Assembly (NCBI RefSeq): GCF_000321415.2
Contig: NC_019902.2
Coordinates: 1,178,001-1,242,000 of the forward strand
Reading direction: 5' to 3'
Length of the DNA: 64,000 bases
DNA from: Thioalkalivibrio nitratireducens DSM 14787
Lineage (GTDB): Bacteria; Pseudomonadota; Gammaproteobacteria; Ectothiorhodospirales; Ectothiorhodospiraceae
Part shown: positions 43,626 to 54,138 of the stretch, piece by piece
Numbering within the stretch: position 1 is the stretch's first letter
How the letters are laid out: each line of letters starts with the position of its first letter
Made by a program: the position numbers and the translations under genes
Notes under the pieces: generated by a model
Told to the model about the DNA's origin: nothing
The model's input: the letters and a program-made list of their open reading frames with translations, nothing else
Database searches by the model: none

Positions 43626-43754
43626 ACCGGCACCAGGCCAACGCGCATCGTCGCACGGCCAACCCCGGCGATGCCGGAAGCGTGCGCCGGACAAGGCCGA
43701 AGACCGTCATCCGCCGTTCCCGCGCTGGGGTCGCCTCGCTCACCTCGGCGGCGT

Positions 43755-43789
43755 GAATGCCGAATGCCGAATGCCGAATGCCGAATGGC
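43755..43789. repeat. 7-bp tandem repeat
   Basis: Four exact copies of GAATGCC followed by GAATGGC (43755-43789), in intergenic sequence. Such a run can vary in copy number by slippage. No gene is in frame with it. Confidence 0.85.
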
Positions 43790-43841
43790 GGATGACAGCT
43801 GCGCTGTTGCGCTCGTTGTGATCGTTGACGCGAAAATGCAG

Positions 43842-43916
43842 CCACGGAAGAACACGGAAATCACGGAAGATGAAACGGATTAAATCCTTTTCCGTGTCTG
43901 TCCGTGCTTTCCGTGG
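43842..43916. repeat. CCACGGAA palindromic repeat, copy 2
   Basis: CCACGGAAGAACACGGAAAT at the left and its inverted counterpart TTTTCCGTGTCTGTCCGTGC plus TTTCCGTGG at the right enclose about 20 bases. It lies between convergent genes (42945 plus and 43921 minus) and could form a long hairpin acting as a bidirectional terminator. Related sequences are at 34761-34835 and 46278-46396. Confidence 0.7.
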
Positions 43917-43920
43917 CGCG

Positions 43921-44649
43921 TTAACGCCGTTCCAGGGTGCGTAGGGTCGCTGCGCCGTAGGCGCGCGCTTCGCCCGAGACGGTGACGCGCAGCGTCGACC
44001 GTCCGGCCTCGAGCGCCGGGGTGGATTCGGCCGTGTCCAGCGCCCGCAGCGCGAGCATCGGGCGGGGGCCCGGGAAGCCGTCGTCGTGCAGGGTCAGCGC
44101 CTTCGGCACGATATGCGAGGCCCCGATGGCTGCCCCCATGTCCTGGGCGATGTGCTGCCAGCGGCGAATCGCCTCGAGCAGCAGCTCGCGATGATGCCGC
44201 GCGCGTTTCTCCGGGCTCAGCGAGAAATGGATCTGGGCGATGGCCAGTCCGTGCTCCTGCAGTTCTCCGGCAATACTGGCGATCAGCTCGAAGTTTCCAC
44301 CCTTGAGTTCAAGCACCTGGTCGACCTGCCAGGCAACGGGTTCGGTGCGGCTGCGGTCGCGATCATAGATCGGCGATGTCGAGTAGCTCAGCGTGCGCGC
44401 GTCGATCTCCGGTTCGCGGGCCAGCCGTTCGAGCGCCGCGCGCATCCGGCGGTTGATGTCGGCCACCGCCTCGCTCACCTCGGCGGCGCGGCGTTCCGCA
44501 CGCAGTTGAACGGTCATCCGGTCGTTGTCGAACTCACCTTCGGCCTGGGCAGTGACGGTCAGTAGCGTGGAACCGTCGTCGGCGCCCGCGATCGGCGGCC
44601 AGGCGAGAAGGGCGGCGAGCAGGGTCGGGATCAGGAGAACTCGGGACAT
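43921..44649 (-). CDS. SIMPL (DUF541) domain exported protein
   Basis: A 242-residue protein with a signal peptide (cleavage near AGADDG) and a SIMPL/DUF541 domain (TLLTVTAQAEGEFDNDRMTV; LSYSTSPIYDRDRSRTEPVA; LRVTVSGEARAYG). Proteins of this fold are periplasmic and have been linked to oxidative stress tolerance in E. coli (YggE), with no known enzyme activity. No operon partner is apparent. Confidence 0.88.
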   Translation of the reverse strand: MSRVLLIPTLLAALLAWPPIAGADDGSTLLTVTAQAEGEFDNDRMTVQLRAERRAAEVSEAVADINRRMRAALERLAREPEIDARTLSYSTSPIYDRDRSRTEPVAWQVDQVLELKGGNFELIASIAGELQEHGLAIAQIHFSLSPEKRARHHRELLLEAIRRWQHIAQDMGAAIGASHIVPKALTLHDDGFPGPRPMLALRALDTAESTPALEAGRSTLRVTVSGEARAYGAATLRTLERR

Positions 44650-44780
44650 TCAAACCTCGGTTGGGCAGTTCGCGATGCGTGCAGGTGAAGTATAGGCGGC
44701 CCGACCATTGCGTTTCCCGCCGAGCAACGTGGCCGGTCGCGCTGTGCCCCGTTTCCATGCATGCCTGCGTGTCCGGGTTT

Positions 44781-45563
44781 CTAGAGTGCCAGCAGTTCCG
44801 GGGGTTCATCGGGTACCACGATCAACAGATGCCCCTGCGGAATGCTGTGCCAGCGTTCCGGGTCGGTCAGCGGCTCCGAGGCGATCACCACCGCGCCCTC
44901 GGGAAAGGCCTCGTCGTCCAGCGTGTAGTGGAGACTGGGGCTCGGATCGTTCACCGAGTGGCGGCTCGCCACCAGCCGTTCGCCGTCGGTCAGAATCACG
45001 TTGAGCAGTGCCTTGCCGGCGTTCAGCCACGACTGCACGCTGGAGAATGCGTCCACCACGGCTCCCTCGAGGCTCAGGTTTTCGTCGTCCAGTAGCAGCT
45101 GGCGGATCAGGGCGAACAAGTATTCCGAGTCGGTGGTGCCGAGAATTTCGGCCTCGACCTCCGGGTCGAGCAGCTCCTGGATCTGGCGGCGCACCGAGGG
45201 GCGAAAGCCCTCGATCAGACCGTTGTGGCTGAACAGCAGATCGCCGCTCGCGAAGGGCTGGGCGTTGACGACATCGGCACCGAATCCCGGTGACGCACTG
45301 CGGACCGCAGCGACCCACAGGTCGGCGTACAGGTTGCGGGCCAGATCACGCAGGTTCGGATCCTGCCAGATCGGTTCCGCGCGCCGGTAGACGACCGCGA
45401 CGTCATCCTCGCCGTACCAGCCGAATCCGAAGCCATCGGCATTCATCCGGGCATACCGAAGTTCCCCGGGCTCGGCGGCCTGTTGCAGCAGGCTGTGCGG
45501 CGGCCGCAACAAGAGATCCTGCAACGGAACCTCCGGGCCAACGTAGGCGAGATGGCGGCACAT
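44781..45563 (-). CDS. Class II glutamine amidotransferase (EgtC/YafJ-like)
   Basis: A 260-residue N-terminal-nucleophile amidotransferase domain. Cys2 (MCRHLAYVGPEV) is the expected nucleophile after Met removal, followed by RMNADGFGFGWYG, LFSHNGLIEGFRPSVRRQI and TTDSEYLFALI typical of the GATase_4/YafJ group. Start at 45563 is chosen because it puts Cys at position 2; longer in-frame starts would block activity. Ergothioneine-type EgtC is a relative, but no other egt gene is present. Confidence 0.9.
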   Translation of the reverse strand: MCRHLAYVGPEVPLQDLLLRPPHSLLQQAAEPGELRYARMNADGFGFGWYGEDDVAVVYRRAEPIWQDPNLRDLARNLYADLWVAAVRSASPGFGADVVNAQPFASGDLLFSHNGLIEGFRPSVRRQIQELLDPEVEAEILGTTDSEYLFALIRQLLLDDENLSLEGAVVDAFSSVQSWLNAGKALLNVILTDGERLVASRHSVNDPSPSLHYTLDDEAFPEGAVVIASEPLTDPERWHSIPQGHLLIVVPDEPPELLAL

Positions 45564-45708
45564 CCGGGTGACCTCGGGGAGTGGGTGCGGCGACCCCATT
45601 CATGTTAGCGTTCCCGCCGACGGGTTGCACGGGCCCGCACGGGCGTCCGGAAATCTCCCTGACCTTCGAAGCGCGTTCATGAGTGTTCGCCAACTATATA
45701 AAAACACG

Positions 45709-46239
45709 ATGAAGAATCGACTCGAACCGGGAGAGCGGCTGCTGATTTTGATCCGGCACGCGCAGGCGGGTGACCCGGAAACATTCCTGCGCGACACGGG
45801 TCGCCCCGATCGGGAAAGGCCGCTGACTGCCGAAGGCATCGATCGCAACCGCGCGGCGGCCGGGAGGCTGGGCCGGATCCTGAACCGGGTCGATCACGTC
45901 TGGAGCAGTCCGTATGTCCGGGCACGACAGACCGCGGAGGGGGTCGCGGCGGTCTTCGGCTGCCCGCTGGAGGCGTTCGAAGACCTGGTTCCGCCCTGGG
46001 ACCGCGAGCGCCTGGCCGCCTGGCTCGAGCCGCGCCTGCGGATCGGGGAGAGCGCGGTGCTGGTCGGGCACGAGCCCGACCTGTCCGGGCTGCTCGGGCA
46101 CTGGCTGTGCGCAACACATGCAGTACCGGTCCCGATGGAGAAGGGTTCGGTCTGTGCGCTTCGCTGCCGGGGCGCGATCAAGCCGGGTTCGGTGGAATTG
46201 CTCTGGAAGCTCCCGCAGTCCGTGCTGCGCAAGCTATAG
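45709..46239 (+). CDS. sixA: Phosphohistidine phosphatase SixA
   Basis: A ~176-residue histidine phosphatase: RHG-type motif LILIRHAQAGDPE, then SSPYVRARQTAEGVA and the second catalytic His in AVLVGHEPDLSGLLGHWL. SixA of E. coli dephosphorylates HPt domains (ArcB, PTS-Ntr). The start at 45709 fits the family N-terminus; ATG 45679 is an alternative. A TATATA stretch lies just upstream. Confidence 0.88.
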   Translation: MKNRLEPGERLLILIRHAQAGDPETFLRDTGRPDRERPLTAEGIDRNRAAAGRLGRILNRVDHVWSSPYVRARQTAEGVAAVFGCPLEAFEDLVPPWDRERLAAWLEPRLRIGESAVLVGHEPDLSGLLGHWLCATHAVPVPMEKGSVCALRCRGAIKPGSVELLWKLPQSVLRKL

Positions 46240-46277
46240 TCGTTCGCCCTGATAGCCAGCCCCATCATGACTATTAG

Positions 46278-46396
46278 GCACGGATGGACCACCGATGGAC
46301 ACGGATGAACGTGGATGGAGATGGTGGTGAGAGGGATAGGATGGATTCCGAAATCCTAACCAATCCGTGTTGTCCGTGTCTGTCCGTGTTCATCCG
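46278..46396. repeat. CACGGATG palindromic repeat, copy 3
   Basis: CACGGATGGACC and GGACACGGATGAACGTGG on the left and the inverted TCCGTGTCTGTCCGTG and TTCATCCGTAGCC on the right, separated by about 50 bases, in the 283-base region between sixA and ppx. It shares the TCCGTGTCTGTCCGTG word with the copy at 43842-43916. No gene is seen between sixA and ppx. Confidence 0.7.
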
Positions 46397-46522
46397 TAGC
46401 CAATCCGGGCGAGAATCCGGAAGCATGACAAGGCGCTGATGTCTGTGAATCAACGCGAATGACGATAGCAGCAGGATGACCGCGGGAACCCGGCGCCGGT
46501 CGGGCCGCAGCAGGGGGGTAAC

Positions 46523-48010
46523 TTGAATTCCGATACCGTTGCCGCAGTGGATCTCGGCTCGAACAGCTTCCACATGCTGGTTGCGCGCTGGCACGAGGGC
46601 GAGATCATCACCGTGGACCGACTGAAGGAGACCGTGCGCCTGGCCAGCGGGCTGGATGCGCGCAACCGGTTGTCGGAGGAGGCGCAGCAGCGGGCACTCG
46701 ACTGTCTGCGCCGATTCGGCCAGCGCCTGCGCAACCTGCCGCCGGGCAGCGTCCGGGCGCTCGGCACCAACACCCTGCGCAAGGCGCGTGGCGCCCGCGG
46801 CTTCCTGGAGGCGGCGAAAGACGCGCTCGGGCACCCGGTGGAGATCATCGGGGGGCGCGAGGAGGCGCGGCTGATCTACCTCGGGGTGGCCCATACCCTT
46901 GCGGACGACGGTGGCCGGCGTCTGGTGATCGACATCGGCGGCGGCAGTACCGAGTTCATCATCGGCGAGCGCTTTGAGCCGAGGCTTGCCGAGAGCCTGC
47001 AGATGGGCTGCGTCACTTTCAGCAGGTTGCACTTTCCCGATGGGCGCATCACCGCGGCGCGGTTTCGGCAGGCGGAATTGCATGCGCAGCTGGAACTGCA
47101 GCCGATCGTGGCGGCCTACCGCGGGCTGGGGTGGGAACAGGCGCTGGGTTCGTCGGGCACCCTGCTGGCGCTGGATCGCATGCTGCACGAAGGCGGCACG
47201 GAAAAGACGCCGGGAATAAGCCTGGGCGGCCTGGAGACCCTGCGGGCACGCATGATCGATGCGGGGCACGTCGATCGGCTGAATCTCCCGGGCCTTTCGG
47301 AGGATCGCCGGCCAGTGATTGCAGGTGGCCTCGCGGTGATCGTGGGGGCCTTTCGGGGCCTGGCAATCGAGTGCCTGATGACCTCCGAGGGAGCGATGCG
47401 CGAGGGGGTCGTGCACGATCTGTTCGGACGCTTTCACCACGAAGATGTGCGTGCCCGGACGATCCAGAATTTGCGCAAGCGCTTTGCGGTGGATGCCCGG
47501 CACGCCGAGCGGGTGGCGACGGAGGCGAAGCGTCTGTTCGAACCGGTGGCCGAAGTCTGGCAGTTGGGTGAAACCGATGCGCACCTGCTGACCTGGTCCG
47601 CCGAACTGCACGAGATCGGGCTCGCGCTGTCGCACAGCCGCTACCACAAGCATGGCGAGTACATCCTGACCCACGCCGATCTTCCGGGTTTCTCCCGACA
47701 GGAACAGGCCGAGCTTGCGTTGCTGGTGCGCGCGCACCGCCGCCGCCTGCAGCCGAAGCTGTTCGAGCCGTTACCGAAAGTCCGGCGGCGGCGGCTGATC
47801 CGGCTCGCGCTTCTGCTGCGGCTCGCGGTACTGCTGCACCGTTCACGCAGCGACGAGCCCGTACCCGTTCAGGAAGTCCGCGTCGAGCGGCGGGAGATTA
47901 CGCTGGGATTCGGGCCGGGCTGGCTGTCCGAGCACCCGTTGACGATCACCGACCTGGAACAGGAGGCGGGGCAATTGGATTCGCTCGGGTTCACGCTCCG
48001 CTTCGGTTAA
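46523..48010 (+). CDS. ppx: Exopolyphosphatase (Ppx/GppA)
   Basis: A 495-residue enzyme that removes terminal phosphate from polyphosphate (or pppGpp). The actin-like ATPase motifs are AAVDLGSNSFHMLVARW and LVIDIGGGSTEFIIGE, with EEARLIYLGVA between; the C-terminal HD-like domain begins near HEIGLALSHSRYHKHGEYIL. The start is a TTG at 46523 after GGGGGG, giving MNSDTVAAVDLGSNS; no ATG lies nearby in frame. It is convergent with ppk. Confidence 0.94.
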   Translation: MNSDTVAAVDLGSNSFHMLVARWHEGEIITVDRLKETVRLASGLDARNRLSEEAQQRALDCLRRFGQRLRNLPPGSVRALGTNTLRKARGARGFLEAAKDALGHPVEIIGGREEARLIYLGVAHTLADDGGRRLVIDIGGGSTEFIIGERFEPRLAESLQMGCVTFSRLHFPDGRITAARFRQAELHAQLELQPIVAAYRGLGWEQALGSSGTLLALDRMLHEGGTEKTPGISLGGLETLRARMIDAGHVDRLNLPGLSEDRRPVIAGGLAVIVGAFRGLAIECLMTSEGAMREGVVHDLFGRFHHEDVRARTIQNLRKRFAVDARHAERVATEAKRLFEPVAEVWQLGETDAHLLTWSAELHEIGLALSHSRYHKHGEYILTHADLPGFSRQEQAELALLVRAHRRRLQPKLFEPLPKVRRRRLIRLALLLRLAVLLHRSRSDEPVPVQEVRVERREITLGFGPGWLSEHPLTITDLEQEAGQLDSLGFTLRFG

Positions 48011-48147
48011 CCGGCCGAAGATCCCGGAACGGCCCGTCGGCGCCATTGGCGGCCTGTGGGTTGCGTCTTCGGTACAACCGCCGGCGCGAGCGTGGCGGCG
48101 TTCGCGGCCCCTGCAGCGGATGGGTGATGCCGGGGAAGGCGCCGGAC

Positions 48148-50223
<2,076 letters not shown>

Positions 50224-50646
50224 ACGGGTTCCATGGGGCGGGAATGGCCGGGACTATACACGTTGCACGGGCGGGTATGCCGCGTAGCCGTTGCTCGTGC
50301 TCATCGTCCTCGTGTTCATGGTCTCGGCGCTGGCGCTTGCCCACAGTGAGTACCGTATTCATCCGCGCAGGACGCAATAGCGCAGCGTCATCCGCCACGC
50401 GGCGTTCGTACCGCCCAGGCGTCCGCGGCGCCCCCAGCGCTGGATGGCGGCCTTCGGCCTTCACCATCGGGGGGCTCGTGCGCCATCAAAGTTGCCGCAG
50501 ATATTGGCCGGTCCCGAAGACTTCATGGATTGCGATGCGATCCATGAAGTCGACGCGGGCGGCTGTTGCGTTCAGTGTGGGCAGGATCCAGGTCTCTGTC
50601 CGGGTCGCACGCGAGCCACCCGGGCGATCCCGCTCCGCGCGCCGGG
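50224..50646. other. Intergenic with palindromic repeat element A
   Basis: No gene is supported in these 423 bases upstream of ppk and downstream of argF. At 50493-50560 is a copy of an element also found at 53621-53692 in the opposite orientation: CAGATATTGGCC, GTCCCGAAGAC and a 33-base palindrome (50519-50551) whose arms are GACTTCATGGATTGC and GCGATCCATGAAGTC, with one G-T pair. Confidence 0.7.
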
Positions 50647-51558
50647 TCAGCTGCCGGTCAGCAGGAACTCGATCAGCGCTTTCTGGGCGTGCAGGCGGTT
50701 CTCGGCCTCGTCCCAGATCACGCTCTGCGGCCCTTCCAGCACGTCGGTGGTCACCTCTTCTTCGCGATGCGCCGGCAGGCAGTGCATGAACAGTGCATCG
50801 GGGCGGGCCAAGGCCATCAGCCCGGAATCGACCAGGAACCCGGTGAACGCCTGGCGCCGGGCACTTTTCTCGTCTTCCTGGCCCATGCTGGCCCAGACAT
50901 CGGTGACCACCAGGTCGGCATCGCGCGTGGCGGCCGCCGGGTCGCGTACCAGTTCGAGTGCGTCGCCCGCCGCGGCCACGATGCGGGGATCGGGGTCGTA
51001 GCCCTCGGGACACGCGGCGGCGAGCGTGAACCCCAGCTGCCGGGCTGCGAGGATGTAGCTGTTGCACATGTTGTTGCCGTCGCCGATCCAGGCTATGCGC
51101 CTGCCGCCGATGTCGCCGCGATGCTCGGTGTAGGTCTGCAGATCGGCAAGCAACTGGGCGGGGTGTTCGTGATCGGTCAGGCCGTTGATCACCGGCACCG
51201 TCGCAAAGCGCGCGAAACGCTCGATCTTCTCGTGCTCGTAGGTGCGGATCATGACGCTGTCCACCATCCGGGAAAGCACGCGCGCGGTGTCCTCGATCGG
51301 TTCGCCGCGCCCGAGCTGGGTATCGCGCGGGGACAGGAACAGCGCATGGCCGCCCAGCTGCAGCATCCCCACCTCGAACGACACCCGGGTGCGGGTGGAC
51401 GATTTCTCGAAGATCATCCCGAGCGTCTTGCCGCGCAGGATGTGGTCCTGCGCGATGCCTGCACGGGTCTGCCGCTTGAGCTCGGTCGCGCGCTGGATGA
51501 TCTGCCGGACCTCGGATCCGCTAAGGTCGGAAAACGAGAGAAAGTGCCGCACATTCAT
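50647..51558 (-). CDS. argF: Ornithine carbamoyltransferase
   Basis: A 303-residue enzyme that makes citrulline from ornithine and carbamoyl phosphate. The carbamoyl-phosphate loop [45 protein letters not shown] and [14 protein letters not shown] are all present. Length is standard. The ATG at 51558 overlaps the argD stop (ATGA), so argD-argF is an operon. Confidence 0.97.
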   Translation of the reverse strand: MNVRHFLSFSDLSGSEVRQIIQRATELKRQTRAGIAQDHILRGKTLGMIFEKSSTRTRVSFEVGMLQLGGHALFLSPRDTQLGRGEPIEDTARVLSRMVDSVMIRTYEHEKIERFARFATVPVINGLTDHEHPAQLLADLQTYTEHRGDIGGRRIAWIGDGNNMCNSYILAARQLGFTLAAACPEGYDPDPRIVAAAGDALELVRDPAAATRDADLVVTDVWASMGQEDEKSARRQAFTGFLVDSGLMALARPDALFMHCLPAHREEEVTTDVLEGPQSVIWDEAENRLHAQKALIEFLLTGS

Positions 51559-52751
51559 ACCGTAACCTTCTGTTCTTTGTGCTTCGTGATGAACCGGGAC
51601 ACGATGTCGGCCACGGTGTCCGCGATCTCCGTAATCTGATCGTCGTCCGTGATCAGCGGCGGCAGCAGCCGCACGACCCGCTCTGCGGTCACGTTGATCA
51701 GCAGGCCCCGGTCCAGCGCGCGGCGTACCAGTTCGGCTGCAGGGCGGTCGAGTTCTATGCCCAACATCAGCCCCCTGCCGCGGATTTCGACGACCTCCGG
51801 GCGATGCGCCAGACGCTCCTGCAGCAGGCGCAGGAGCACGTCGCCATGCCGCGCGGCCTGCTCGCAGAGCGCTTCCTCCTGCATCACGTCGAGCACGGCC
51901 AGCGCCGCACGGCAGACGAGTGGGTTGCCGCCGAAGGTGGTGCCGTGACTTCCGGGGGTGAACAGGTCGATCGCACGGCCGGAAACCAGACTGGCCCCGA
52001 TGGGCACGCCGTTGCCGAGGCCCTTGGCCAGGCTGAGCACATCCGGCACGATTTCCTCGTGCTGGAACGCGAACCACTGTCCAGTGCGCCCGATCCCGGA
52101 CTGGATCTCGTCCAGCATCAGCAGCCAGTCGTGCCGGGTCGCCAGTTCCCGTAGTTCCTGCAGGTAACCCGGGCGCGGTAGGCGAATCCCGCCTTCGCCG
52201 GTGATCGGTTCGACCAGGATCGCCGCGATTTCGGGATCGCCTCCCAGCGCCGCGACCGCGTCCGGGTCGTCGTACGGCACCCGGACGAAGCCCTCGACCA
52301 GCGGTTCGAAGCCCTTCTGGATCCGCGCGTTGCCAGTGGCCGAGAGCGTGGCCAGCGTACGCCCGTGGAAGCTTCCTTCCATCACGACGATCTTCGGCCG
52401 GGCGATGCCGCGGCGGTGTCCGTGCAGCCGGGCCAGCTTGATCGCAGCCTCGTTGGCCTCGGCCCCGGAGTTGCAGAAAAAGGCCTGATCCATTCCGCCG
52501 AGCGCACACAGGCGCCGCGCCAGCTGCTCCTGCAACGGAACGCGGTACAGGTTCGACGTGTGGATCAGCGTATGGGCCTGTTCGGCAATCGCGGCGGCGA
52601 TCTTGGGATGAGCATGGCCCAGGCCGCAGACGGCGATGCCGGACAGCGCATCGAGATAGCGTCGCCCCTCGGTATCCCAGAGCCACGCGCCTTCGCCGTA
52701 CTCGAAGGCGACCGGCAACCGGTTGTACGTGGTTTGCAGCGCATCTGCCAT
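51555..52751 (-). CDS. argD: Acetylornithine aminotransferase
   Basis: A 398-residue PLP enzyme of arginine synthesis (class III aminotransferase). PLP-site motifs: [33 protein letters not shown] (Asp), and [14 protein letters not shown] with the Schiff-base Lys. The start at 52751 has GGAGG nine bases upstream and gives [20 protein letters not shown], the usual ArgD beginning; longer in-frame starts up to 52847 are not favoured. Operon with argF. Confidence 0.95.
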   Translation of the reverse strand: MADALQTTYNRLPVAFEYGEGAWLWDTEGRRYLDALSGIAVCGLGHAHPKIAAAIAEQAHTLIHTSNLYRVPLQEQLARRLCALGGMDQAFFCNSGAEANEAAIKLARLHGHRRGIARPKIVVMEGSFHGRTLATLSATGNARIQKGFEPLVEGFVRVPYDDPDAVAALGGDPEIAAILVEPITGEGGIRLPRPGYLQELRELATRHDWLLMLDEIQSGIGRTGQWFAFQHEEIVPDVLSLAKGLGNGVPIGASLVSGRAIDLFTPGSHGTTFGGNPLVCRAALAVLDVMQEEALCEQAARHGDVLLRLLQERLAHRPEVVEIRGRGLMLGIELDRPAAELVRRALDRGLLINVTAERVVRLLPPLITDDDQITEIADTVADIVSRFITKHKEQKVTV

Positions 52752-52860
52752 GGCAACGGCCTCCGAACGAAGAAGGCCGGTGGCATCGAACGACGGCACA
52801 CCGGCCCGAGCGCCGGGGACGCCAGGCATGCGCCCCCGGTGGTTCATGTTAATTGTGAGA

Positions 52861-53442
52861 CTATTTCATCTGGCTGGCAACGAAATCCCAGTTCACCACG
52901 TTCCAGAAGCCCTCGAGGTATTTCGGTCGGGCGTTGCGATAATCGATGTAATACGCGTGTTCCCAGACGTCTGCGGTCAGCAGCGGGATCTTGCCGTCAC
53001 GCATCGGGTTTGCGGCGTTGGAGGTGTTCACGATCTCCAGAGAACCGTCGGCATTCTGCACCAGCCAGGTCCAGCCGGAACCGAAGTTGTTCACCGCGGA
53101 ATCGGTGAACTTTTCCTTGAAAGCCGCGAACGAGCCGAACGCCGAATTGATTGCGTCGGCGAGTTGGCCCGCGGGTTCTCCGCCACCGTTCGGGCCCATG
53201 CAGTTGAAATAGAAGGTGTGGTTCCAGACCTGTGCGCCGTTGTTGAAGATGCCGCCGGCCGGCGCCTTGCGTACGATGTCCTCGAGGCTGGCGTTCTCGA
53301 ACTCGCTGCCGGGCAGCAGACCGTTGAGTTTGGTCACGTAGGTCGCGTGGTGCTTGTCGTGATGGAACTCGAGCGTCTCAGCCGAGATGTGCGGTTCCAG
53401 TGCATTCTTCGCGTACGGCAGGGCGGGCAGTTCGTGTGCCAT
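52861..53442 (-). CDS. sodB: Superoxide dismutase, Fe type
   Basis: A 193-residue cytoplasmic SOD. Metal ligands are in EFHHDKHHATYV, NHTFYFNCMGPN, and DVWEHAYYIDYRN. The N-terminal MAHELPALPYAKNALEPHIS and the FNCMGPNGGGEPAG segment are of the Fe-dependent group. AGGAG precedes the ATG at 53442. It is separated from argD by 109 bases and may have its own promoter. Confidence 0.96.
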   Translation of the reverse strand: MAHELPALPYAKNALEPHISAETLEFHHDKHHATYVTKLNGLLPGSEFENASLEDIVRKAPAGGIFNNGAQVWNHTFYFNCMGPNGGGEPAGQLADAINSAFGSFAAFKEKFTDSAVNNFGSGWTWLVQNADGSLEIVNTSNAANPMRDGKIPLLTADVWEHAYYIDYRNARPKYLEGFWNVVNWDFVASQMK

Positions 53443-53620
53443 GCAGATTCTCCTCAGTTGGTGGACTGCGAACGGTTCGCAGGTGACTAGGGGACGACGA
53501 AAGATAGACACACCCTCTGCCGGATGCAATTGCCGAGGTTTTGCGCCGGCTTTCGCCGACGTGATGGGCACGAAAGCTCCGCCGATGGTGCTCTGTGGGG
53601 TGAGGGTTCATGCATACACC

Positions 53621-53692
53621 TGCGCCTGCCCTGTAGACCCCATGGATTGCGTCGCAATCCATGGGGTCTTCGGGATTGGCCAGTATCTGCGC
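53621..53692. repeat. Palindromic repeat element B
   Basis: A 33-base palindrome (53636-53668; arms GACCCCATGGATTGC and GCAATCCATGGGGTC, loop GTC) followed by TTCGGGATTGGCCAGTATCTGC. The reverse complement aligns with element A at 50493-50560 (CAGATAYTGGCC, TCCCGAAGAC, CATGGATTGCGA). The two copies are inverted with respect to each other and flank argF-argD-sodB. Confidence 0.75.
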
Positions 53693-53695
53693 CAA

Positions 53696-53755
53696 AGAAG
53701 AGCCCTTTGGCACAGAGAAGAGCCCTTTGGCACAGAGAAGAGCCCTTTGGCACAG
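53696..53755. repeat. Three tandem copies of a 20-bp unit
   Basis: AGAAGAGCCCTTTGGCACAG occurs three times without change (53696-53715, 53716-53735, 53736-53755). The region is non-coding and adjoins element B. Such an exact repeat is likely to vary in number between strains. Confidence 0.9.
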
Positions 53756-54138
53756 TTAGTTGCGATGCAATCCATATCAGAAGGCGAGCCCTCTCGCCGA
53801 TCGAGCGCCGGGGCAAAACGATCGGCGGAGCGGGATTCGGGCGGCGTGGGGGCGTTCAGAGGGCGGCCTCCCGACACCGTCAGGCAACGCCATGGCGCGC
53901 TCGGTGCTGCCGCTGGCGACGGGCGGGACTCTGACACGGTCGGGTAATCCCGGCAACGCGCCTCGCGGGCACGCGGGATAGTCGGCGCCAGGACGGCACT
54001 TGTATGATGCCGGACCGATACGGTCGTTCGGGGAGGACGCTTGTTGATTCTCGATGCAGCGCTGATCTCCGGTTCAGACCCGGGCGTCGGAGGTATGGCC
54101 GGCAACCGGGTCGGCGTCGCCGAAGCCGGAGCGGGGCC

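Larger units (their letters stand above)
53443..54138. other. Repeat-rich intergenic region after sodB
   Basis: Almost 700 bases without a supported gene. It holds palindromic element B (53621-53692), a 20-bp tandem repeat (53696-53755) and a third partial copy of the palindrome core (TTGCGATGCAATCCATA near 53760-53776). Open frames through it, on both strands, translate the repeats and lack ribosome-binding sites. Confidence 0.65.

Noticed and set aside
48011-48147. A terminator between convergent ppx and ppk
   Set aside because: The 137-base gap is GC-rich, but no clear stem followed by a T tract was found.
50444-51001. An open frame starting in palindromic element A and reading QILAGPEDFMDCDAIHEV, similar to a frame through element B
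   Set aside because: The similarity is that of the DNA repeat itself; the frames continue into antisense argF or non-coding sequence and have no ribosome-binding site.
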